Origin: Astrocystis sublimbata | Taxonomy: Eukaryota; Ascomycota; Sordariomycetes; Xylariales; Xylariaceae | NCBI GenBank assembly: GCA_022453515.1 | Contig: JAJNNY010000177.1 | Coordinates: 1-15,999, forward strand | DNA length: 15,999 bases | Direction: 5' to 3' | Shown: positions 1 through 8,151 of the stretch, piece after piece | Numbering within the stretch: the stretch's first letter is position 1 | Layout of the letters: the number at the start of each line of letters is the position of its first letter | The notes under the pieces: model-generated | What the model was told of the DNA's origin: nothing | The model's input: the letters and a program-made list of their open reading frames with translations, nothing else | Databases searched by the model: none | Made by a program: the position numbers and the translations under genes

Positions 1-627
1 GGCTTATACTACAAACTGAGTATTTTTGTAGTATTTTTCTTAGTAATAAATTATGTAAGCATTATTATGTTTTACTTAAAAGTGGAGCAAATAATTTTAA
101 AAAATAAAATAATTTTTTTAAAAAAATTAGGAAGATTGTAATACTTGCTTAAAAAAAATAAGAAAAAATAGTTTAATATTAATAACTTTAATATATTTAT
201 TAAAAAAATTCCAAAACTTTTTTATTTTTGCTTTAATTTAATTTTTTCTAAATTTTTTTTTTTCAAAATATAAATACTATAAATACTACAATTAGTCACT
301 TATTAATATACTATATTAGTAAATATAATAGTGGACTAATTGTAGTATTTATAGTATTTATATTTTGAAAAAAAAAATTTAGAAAAAATTAAATTAAAGC
401 AAAAATAAAAAAGTTTTGGAATTTTTTTTAATAAATATATTAAAGTTATTAATATTAAAACTATTTTTTCTTATTTTTTTTAAGCAAGTATTACAATCTT
501 CCTAATTTTTTAAAAAAATTATTTTTATTTTTAAAATTATTTGCTCCACTTTTAAGTAAACATATAATGCTTACATAATTTATTACTAAGAAAAATACTA
601 CAAAAATACTCAGTTGTAGTATAAGCC
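1..627. repeat. Large A/T-rich foldback (near-perfect palindrome)
   Basis: The first 27 bases (GGCTTATACTACAAACTGAG and onward) are the reverse complement of bases 601-627 apart from one extra A. The match continues inward with only small indels, for example around 70-78 against 555-565 and in the A/T runs, to a centre near 313-318. The central 36 bases are themselves an imperfect inverted repeat. Arm length is therefore about 300 bp. Composition is extremely A/T-rich, with long A and T runs and very few G or C. No ORF of useful size lies inside. The left edge coincides with the window edge, so the palindrome may extend further left. It resembles a foldback or MITE-like non-autonomous element, or two copies of one element inserted head to head. 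RIP may have contributed to the composition, but I cannot show that. The inverted structure is seen directly; its origin is inferred. Confidence 0.9.
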
Positions 628-635
628 TATACTAA

Positions 636-697
636 TACTACAATTAGTACTGATTTCACGTACTACAATTAGTACGTGCCCGTACTACACATTAGTC
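636..697. repeat. Short tandem array of TACTACAATTAGTAC boxes
   Basis: The 15-mer TACTACAATTAGTAC occurs exactly at 636-650 and 661-675, and a degenerate copy (TACTACACATTAGTCAC) lies at about 683-699. The period is 22-25 bp with unrelated spacers. Each box has TACTA/TAGTA arms around CAAT. The same box (TACTACAATTAGTCAC) sits at 284-299 just left of the palindrome centre, and its reverse complement at 334-347 just right of it. The array is therefore related to the foldback and may be terminal sequence of the same element family or a protein-binding array. Which of these it is remains inference. Confidence 0.75.
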
Positions 698-721
698 ACT
701 AATTTGCCAACCCTGTAGTTG

Positions 722-739
722 TACTCGTATGTACGAGTA
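722..739. repeat. Perfect 8-bp inverted repeat
   Basis: TACTCGTA at 722-729 is followed by TG and then TACGAGTA at 732-739. It lies right after the box array and shares its TACT/AGTA ends, so it may be part of the same structured edge. Alone it could be a small hairpin or a dimeric protein site. No function is assigned. Confidence 0.5.
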
Positions 740-2298
740 GACTCACTCCCCATCACTCCACATATCAAATGTCTTGAAGCCAATTGAGTCTTCAGCGCTT
801 TTAGGAAAGCTCCCCGCGGTGGATACTACTTGTAGTGACCGCTCTGCTAGTAAGCGATTTGATTCTTCGAGGAGTAGCTTTGAGCAGTATCTCGGTTTTG
901 GACCAAGTTCCAAATCCATTCTGGTATATAGTCCTGGATATAGTCAGGGGTGGCTGCCCCAAGCTAGGCATGCTAGGGTAGGAGAGCGCCGCGGTACTGA
1001 GCCAGGACGTCTTATTATGTACAGGTATGGCGCATTATCAGTCCGACCCTGGTTTGCCTAGACATGACGTTGCGTTGAGGTTTGGCCATGTATGGACATC
1101 CTTCCAACCCTTCGCTGGTATAGCCCGTAACACAACAAGAGGGGTCGATATTAGGGTCGCAATCGCGATCGTTTTGCCCGCGTAGCCTCATAGCAGGATG
1201 ATACCACTCAGGGAAAACTTGCCCGCAGTTTGGTGACATCGGGAAGAGAATGCTTGCAGATCGGATTCCTGTAGTCAGTCGCCTTATGTTGTGCGACACA
1301 TGTAAGTAAGACACACGGACTGGTTCTCGCAATATTCTCTACATGACTTACTATGTATATGTAGTATTTTCACCAAGATATAGCATACGGTGCAGAACAC
1401 TAAACTTGATCGGGCTCGAGCTCCCAATCATTTCCGCCTCACGGTAAGCTACACTAGGCATTAGGCATTCATGTGTAGCCTAGGATCAGTAACAGACTGA
1501 CCAACTGGAAGGTTGCCCGGTGCGAAGAACGGTTTGGCTCGCTTGGGCCTCCTGACCATTTCTGCCCAATCGCTCTATGGAAGTCGCCGAGACTTTCGCG
1601 TCTGATCCTCAGAGCGTATATCTATTGTTACCAGCAGTAAGTAACAACTCGCCAGCGATTACCTTGCTGGTCCGATACCTAATAGTACGAGTAGGCGTTG
1701 CGCGTTAACTCCCAACTATAGTTGAGGTTCAACGATTTCGTACACATTACATTGTAGCTTGATGAGCAAGTGGAAACAAGGCCCGTCCCATTGCCGTCCC
1801 TTTCCTCGCCCCGTCCCATTAACCTATAACATCTACTTAGTAGTGACCGCTAGCCGTGGAGAGCAGTGAAGAGGGGAGTATAAGATACGGACTTCGAATT
1901 CTAGCTCCGGTCTTGATTGTCTTGTATTATCGCCATCGTGGCTCGAGGGAAGAGATATACATGCATAGGCGCATATCGTAATGTGGTTACTCACTCGATC
2001 TTTCATTACTGTTGTATCAAGAACAGTCCGTCCATCGCACACTACCATATCCATGCAACACAATTCCTGCCAACTTCCAATTCATGATGGAATTGGGCGT
2101 CTATTGCGGAATACTGAGTCTCACCATGCGGCTGGCATTACGTCCGATCGCCTTCGATGCCACATCAAACTTCATGATCATCTTTTCTTTTTTCGAGGCT
2201 TGCGCATTGAGAGGCTCTCGATACCTCCAATATGTGGAGTCATGGAGTAGAACAAGAGCGCCAGTTGAATTAAAGAAACTCGCCTTGCAAAAACCCCT

Positions 2299-2322
2299 GT
2301 TGTGTGTGTGTGTGTGTGTGTG
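2299..2322. repeat. (GT/TG)n dinucleotide microsatellite
   Basis: A pure alternating GT tract of twelve dinucleotides lies in the gene-poor region. It makes a run of His-Thr codons in a minus-strand chance ORF, which argues that this ORF is not a real gene. Likely length-polymorphic between strains. Confidence 0.95.
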
Positions 2323-3375
2323 CAATCGCCTCTGAGGGCCAGGGTCCCGGCTTGTTGCGCATCTTAATTTGAAGTCGTCAACGTACATACATGCCTCGCC
2401 TGCCAGACGAATTGAGGTGAATGGCGTGAATACTTGCCAACCTGGGCCAACTCTCACAGGCCAATGTCCCCTGTCTCGTCCTCTCAATTCATTCGTAGTT
2501 GAACCATCCTGAGCCCTCTTCCGCTCACGACAAATTCGGTAAACGCGTACAAGGTAGCAGCAACCTGACGATGCCACCTCTGCACTACCATGGTCCCGGA
2601 TAATAGCGGTCACGCAACGCTGTGGCCGGCCTGAGCACACAAAAGAAGCGTGATACCTGTTTGTGTAGTGCGAAGCTCGTCAAGCGGTGCGTTGATGATA
2701 GGATGTACTCGCAAGGAATGTGGATGATGAGGGGCTCTCGGCCAGTTCTTGCGCTGTGAGCATCATCGAATGAAAGCGAGTAACTGCTCATTACTGCGGC
2801 ATAGGTGGTAAGGAATGGTCCAGGTTTGCCCTATGAGAGGCCATCCGGGCCGCTGTCCACATGTACTACATGGGTTGAGGTGGACCATTGCGTCCCCTGT
2901 CCAGATCCCCTGCTAGTCGGCCGTCAATGGGCTTTCGCGAGTGGAACGAAAAGGGAAGCCGAGCTCCTCACGACTGTCGCCAAATACCTCATCCAGCGTC
3001 CTCATTCGAAGGTGCTAGGACAAGCTACGATAACGAAGGACCGCTGACTCTATCACATGGGCGCGAAGGTATCGCGGGATGACCTGTATGCTTGGATCTG
3101 GCCTAACTGATCTGACAATCTGGGTCATGCCTGCTTGGTCTGGATATCCCCAAACGTGGGCAACGATGAATTCAGCTGATGGTCTAAACTTTGAAGGTCG
3201 CTCCATTAGCCATGCTCTGCTGCCGGTGGTTATGGTTAGTGGATTTCCATCTGAAGAAGCAATTGAGGTCTGTGACGGTTTGCCCTTGTATCTGTATCGT
3301 CTGAACTCACACCGCTACCGATTCTTTCGTCGGTTGGAAATTCGCCGGTTGCTTTTCATGTGGTCGGTACATGCA

Positions 3376-3393
3376 TGGGTGGGTAGGTAGGTA
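3376..3393. repeat. GGGT/AGGT tetranucleotide tract
   Basis: A short run of TGGG TGGG TAGG TAGG type units, about 50 bp upstream of a second tetranucleotide tract at 3442. Simple sequence, no gene. Confidence 0.8.
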
Positions 3394-3441
3394 TCTATGC
3401 CACCGGTACTCTCACGCCCACGTTTAAGCGGAAGTGAACAG

Positions 3442-3488
3442 TGTCTGTCTGTCTGTCTATCTATCTGTCTGTCTATCTGCCTGTCTCT
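3442..3488. repeat. CTGT/CTAT tetranucleotide microsatellite
   Basis: Imperfect tandem array of about eleven CTGT units interspersed with CTAT, all with the same pyrimidine-rich strand on plus. Such tracts are common in fungal promoters and spacers. It lies about 1.6 kb upstream of the CENP-B-type gene. Confidence 0.9.
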
Positions 3489-4640
3489 GAAGTAGGTAGC
3501 GTGAACTCAGCTCCGGAAAACAGTGTGACCACCAGATTGGGAAGGGCTTACAGACTTACACTAGCCCTTTCGATCCTTCGTCTTTCCGCAGTGATATAGT
3601 GACCTGTGGAACCTTTCTTGGCACGGGCTAGTCAGGTGCACACAAACGAACAGACAGCCTTGAGAGATCAACCTTAACAATTTCTCGTTTGTAAGTGCCA
3701 CGTCGTTTCATGCTAATTACTCAAAAGAGGTAGTACGGCGTTGATATTTATCCTCGCAATTATGGGTTGCTGATGCGGTTGATCTTATTTCCTTGCGCGT
3801 ATGGTACGGCTTCCGCTTAATTAGTATATCCTCTTATAGTCGATCGGAGATATTGCCTCTCGGAGTCCTTGTCTTTAACTTCTCCCTTCTCACCGCAGTG
3901 TAATACGACTGGTTGATATAACCCTGTCTATATGAGTATCTATGTGTATACTTCCAGGGTATCGCTTCCCTGTCTCCCTATATTCCTTACTGACGAGGGA
4001 AAAACCTACGGTGACATTGTGGACTGACATCCTCCACACCGAACCGACGAATCATCCCAATCTACTTTCTGGACTACCTACTTATGGCGTACCTAGTGTC
4101 CAGACATATCATCCTCAAGAACCCCCCCTGCTCTATCTAGCTTGACATACCGCATGTTGGCCCGGCACGCACCCCCCTGGGGATTCGAAGAGCCCCGGAC
4201 TCGGCACGCAAGCTCTCACACCCTCACACCCCTGCTACTGCATACAAACATACATATGTAACTCATGTATGGACTCCTCTGTCTATGTCCACCGTCCTTC
4301 GCTGCGCTTCTGGATAGTCGTAAGTCGACGACTTGGCCGTGAATAACTCCGTCACGGTGCCATCTCTCTGACTGACCATCTCGAAGTCTACCAAGGCCTA
4401 GTTTGGAGTAACATCAGGTGCTGGCAAATTTATCGTTCCTCTATCTTTGTTTACTTGTTACTTGACTCACATCGATCGATCTCCTTGAAGACTGAGCATC
4501 TTGAGGCCGGAACGTACTATTTCGGTTCATTGATGTGTGGGAATAGAAAGACTAGCTGGACAATTCGGCGATCACTCGCCTCAACACTTCCGTATCTTGA
4601 TTCCAAGGTGTGTAGAGTTGGGCCGACCTTGAGACCGAGA

Positions 4641-5096
4641 GGCTAGGCTTTGGAAGATTGTTGGTTGCTGCTTTTAGGACTCGGCTGGCTCTTGTTGTGC
4701 CTGGCTATACGTACGCGAGACCACACTTGTTGCGTTTTCAACTCGGCTTTCTCGTTTATCCTAACTCTTTGTTTTGAGAAGAGGTTCAACGGCCAACCAC
4801 CATTGTCACCAGGTGCACACGAGCACTTCGAACAAGACGGCAACCACTATACACCTACCGCGGGCCAATCGCCCCATAGAGGATTTATGCCGCCTCCCGC
4901 ATGTAGAGCCCAATTCGTCAGGTATACGCTCGCAGGCCCATCTCGTCTCCTGTACACAGCCTCCTGCTCTCATAGGACTCATAGGACTCTGCTGAGTCCA
5001 GCGTCTACGTTGCGACGTGCTGTCATCACCCCTGGGTGTTACTTTACCTAAATTCCGATATCCTCCCTCGAGGATAATAGGCCGACTACATACAAC
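4641..5096 (+). promoter_or_regulatory. Probable proximal promoter and 5' leader of the CENP-B-type gene
   Basis: The 456 bases before the start codon at 5097 hold no conserved coding sequence. An ORF of 133 codons (4650-5051) begins with a Leu-rich stretch and stops 45 bases before the gene. It could act as an upstream ORF if the transcript starts before 4650, or be chance. A 9-bp tandem duplication (CATAGGACT twice) is at 4971-4988. Core promoter elements could not be placed with confidence. Confidence 0.4.
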
Positions 5097-6867
5097 ATGC
5101 ATAACAGCATGATCACCTCTACTAGCGCTGAACAGGACGACCAGCTGGTCCACGATGCTTCATATTCGAATGGCCACTGGGTTGGCATGAACTCATATAC
5201 CCATATGCCGATGCCAAATTATCAGGAAGAGTATTACAGCATGCAGCATATGGCACATGGACTTCCCACGGAATCTTTAGGGGGCCATTTGACGCCATCA
5301 GCTTTTACGCAGCACATTCAACCGAACAACTACCAAAGTCAGCTCCCGCCTCCACCTCCGCCCCTGATACCGTCCCCAGGGCAAGTCCAATGGCCCAGCC
5401 TGCAAACGAACCCATCACACAACTATCAAAACCCTATCCCGATATCTACTGTCGCAGCTCCTCCAAGACAGCAACCGAAGCTCCCCACCATCAACACCTC
5501 ACAACCCAGGAGGACGTTGACTGACCAGGACCGGCGGGATATGTGCAAATTTGCGGACGAGAACCCCGGCGTCAAGCAGCATGACATAGGGCTAAGGTTT
5601 GGCGTCGAACGAAGGTGAGAGACACTATGTTCCCCATGGTGAGCCTGATATTAACCACAACGGCAGCACTGTGTCGAAGGTTCTGCGCAGGAAAGATCAG
5701 TATCTAAATCAAGAGGACCGTTGCGCATCACCAGTGAAAAAGAACAAGGGGAAATCGTCTCCGGATATAGAACGAGCTCTCGCGAACTGGGTCAGGGGCC
5801 AGCAGAAAAAGGGTGTCATAGTCAACGACTACGAAATGGAAGAGAAAGCCAAGGTCTTTTGCACTGGCTCAGACATTCCTCTGAAGACGATTACCACTGC
5901 CTGGATTGAAAAGTTCAAGCAAAAGCATGGGATGGGGCCAGGCAAACTGATACGAAGAGCCTCCGAGACAGCTATTCCGGACAGTACACGCCTAGACAGG
6001 CTGGATACCGAATCGCCAACAACTGTATCAGCACTGCAAACCCCCGGTGGAATCTCGCCTGCGTCCCCCGGAATCCGGGGATCTCCTCTTGTATCGTCAG
6101 CAACGAGCGGAAAGGCCGAGGACAAAGACAACCCTCCGGGACTCAACGTGAGCTTCGCAAGTAGCGGGTATAAACACCCGCATTCGGACAGCACGACCTC
6201 CCTCAACAGCGCCATTACCGATCCGCCGAGCTCCACGTTTTCGGGAAGCGCATTCAGCCCAGCTTCGACGTCACAGTTCACGTTTTCCCCTGACCCTAAC
6301 TCGGGCATGTTTGGCGACGTGATGCCCGGCAACCCCGGCTTTCACCGACCGCGGAGTCAGACTGTCCCAAGCATCCCGCCTCTCGAATACATCAACCCGC
6401 AGCGGACTACCGAACCGCAGACGCCGAAGTACAGTGCCTCTGGCACGGCACCGTCGTCTGCCATCGAATCACCCGCGCACGAGATGTCGACCCCTGCTTT
6501 CGGTCTGGACTCGGCCATCTCGCCGCGAAGCCTGCATCACACGAGCAGCAGCAGCAGCCTAGCCGGCAGATCCAGCAACTCCGGGACCGTGTCGCTCACG
6601 GTCAGCTCCACCCCGACCTCTCCAACCCAAGACGATGCGAGGCGCGCGGCCGACACCCTACTGAGCTTCATGCAGCACCAACAACTCACCGGCTGGTACG
6701 AGCCCAACGAGTATCTAATCGTCTTGCGACTGAGCGAGAAGCTCGGTGTTGGTGGGCCAAAGGCGAGCTCGGCAACTCAGGGTCTTGGAGTCCTGTCTCG
6801 AATACCCGAAGGCGACGCCGAGATGACCAATAGTGGGTTGCCGATGGTGAAGAACGAAGCAACTTGA
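5097..6867 (+). CDS. CENP-B/psq-type helix-turn-helix DNA-binding protein (two exons)
   Basis: Exons 5097-5614 and 5667-6867 give 572 residues. Removing a 52-nt intron joins GVER to STVSKVLRRK and restores one continuous helix-turn-helix. Domain order: residues 1-135 are a Pro/Gln/Asn-rich disordered region with a poly-Pro stretch near 84-89. A psq/CENP-B N-terminal HTH covers about 138-190 (LTDQDRRDMCKFADENP, then DIGLRFGVERSTVSKVL). A second CENPB-type HTH covers about 203-262 (DIERALANWVRGQQKKG ending in AWIEKFKQKHGM). Then comes a long Ser/Thr/Pro-rich linker including a Ser5 run, and a conserved-looking helical tail at 495-534 (DDARRAADTLLSFMQHQQLT onward). There is no DDE transposase or dimerisation domain, so this is a host nuclear DNA-binding factor of the fungal CENP-B/ARS-binding type rather than a transposon. 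Targets and role (transcription, replication or centromere) are unknown. The start is the first ATG of the open frame; a 5' non-coding exon is possible. Confidence 0.88.
5615..5666 (+). other. Intron 1 of the CENP-B-type gene (52 nt)
   Basis: Donor GTGAGA, acceptor GGCAG, phase 2. Exon 1 would hit a stop immediately (TGA at 5616-5618), and splicing rebuilds an AGC serine codon in the middle of the first helix-turn-helix. A possible branch site, TATTAAC, lies about 15 nt before the acceptor. Confidence 0.9.
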
Positions 6868-8151
6868 AAAGCAGCCGGCAGAGTTGGCCTTGCTGCTTGA
6901 TGTTACTCAATGCCTATACCCCTTCATTGGCTGGCACCAATCAGAGCCGTATACCTATGACTATGTCTTGCCACAGTCACGACCAATATCGAACATGGAT
7001 TGATTAGACGACACGCTGGCGTTGTGCAAAAACTACTGTCTACAACTATAAATCCCGAGACACACCGATGGAGCGATCGATCGGTGCTCGACCGGTCGGT
7101 CTGGAATTGCGCCCCAATACCCCATGCGAAAATAGACCTTTTGTCCCACGACAAACCAAGAAGTAATTGTGTCCTCACTCTCCGCGAGCAGAAGAGACAC
7201 GCCATATACCTTAGTCTCACGACACATAAAACAGCGATATCCCAAGACAGACAGACAGGCCGGTGCCAGCTTATATGTCTGTCTACATAATGATCCTCAC
7301 AATATCCAGCTCACTACACCTGCCCCAAGAGCAAAACCATATATACCTTATACATACCCACTTTCCCACGAAAGTCCAGGAAGACTCACGTCTATCCTAA
7401 TCAAACATAAAAAAGAGATTACTTGTTTCGAGCAATCGAACACCGACTTTTAAAAAATACCTATCAAGAACGAAAGAACTAATCGCTCGCGCGAACGGGG
7501 ACAACCAAAAAAAGCTATGCAGATACCAAACAAAATATGCCTATTGTGTACCGTTTGACAGGGTCAATGGAGAGCGGGCGTAAGGATGGCCCGCAAGGAA
7601 TACATCAACAGCGACTGTGTCCTTGTGGGGAAGGACCGGGTTCGATTTTCTACTTTCCATTTGCTATTTTGTTTGTTTGTGTTTATTGATCGACCGATTT
7701 CCTTTGAAGCAAGCAACAAGGGACCACTGTCATCGCTTACAGCGAAATCACAACAATTTTATGTTGTCCATTCCCTCTCCTCTCCAACATTTATGTGCCA
7801 GTTTCTGTGCCGAGGGCCCCCCTTCTGCGAATTATTCTGCTTTTCATTTGATTTCCTCGACCAGGGAGTTACTTGTCAGTTTTTAGAGGATTGGAGCGAT
7901 CCTGGAACAAGTCAGAGCAAACTTTCCCGAATATTGGGGTGTCATGATTGCGCGATCGTATTCAGTTCGCTAGGCACTGACTGAAAATCAAAGAACATCA
8001 AATTACACATTATGACCCCGACAATGATTTACACCATCAGGGTCGGCGAATGAGCATCGAACTTAGTTCATATGTGTAACGTAGGCTGAAAAATGTAAAT
8101 TGCCTCTGGGGTATCTTACTATGAAGGGAAAAATGTGCCATTTCGCTCTGA
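6868..8151. other. Spacer between two convergent genes
   Basis: This 1.28 kb receives the 3' ends of the CENP-B-type gene (plus) and the PXA gene (minus), so it should contain both 3' UTRs and terminators. I could not place poly(A) sites. Open frames here, such as 7586-7984 plus, translate to Phe/Ser/Leu-rich sequence with no family resemblance. Small features are two perfect 10-bp palindromes, CGATCGATCG (7074-7083) and CGACCGGTCG (7089-7098), and a short ACAG tract at about 7246-7258. No RNA gene was recognised. Confidence 0.6.

Larger units (their letters stand above)
740..4640. other. Long stretch with no recognisable gene
   Basis: All frames contain only short ORFs (the longest about 180 codons, at 2101-2640 on the minus strand) whose translations are low-complexity or unlike any family I know. 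No run of linked exons with conserved motifs was found, and no tRNA or rRNA signature. Composition is mixed, neither as A/T-rich as 1-627 nor as G/C-rich as the later genes. Contents I can name are a TG microsatellite near 2300, GGGT/AGGT and CTGT/CTAT tracts at 3376-3488, and an 11-bp direct repeat CCCGTCCCATT at 1782-1792 and 1810-1820. The right part is probably the distal promoter of the gene at 5097. The left part may be decayed repeat DNA. Confidence 0.6.

Noticed and set aside
636..697. CRISPR-like array
   Set aside because: Only three short A/T-rich boxes with 7-10 bp spacers in a eukaryotic genome; this is an element-associated repeat, not a CRISPR.
774..1332. Overlapping ORFs of about 100 codons on both strands
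   Set aside because: Neither translation shows a domain, codon pattern or family resemblance; short ORFs are expected in mixed-composition spacer DNA.
2101..2640. 179-codon minus-strand ORF
   Set aside because: It depends on a His-Thr run encoded by the GT microsatellite, has no recognisable motif, and overlaps equally open frames on the other strand.
4141..4220. tRNA-like T-loop (GGATTCGAAGAGCCCC)
   Set aside because: No matching acceptor stem, D-arm or anticodon arm could be folded around it; similar TTCGA strings at 7640 and 14787 also fail.
7586..7984. 132-codon plus-strand ORF in the convergent spacer
   Set aside because: Phe/Ser/Leu-rich translation typical of T-rich 3' UTR sequence, with no conserved motif.
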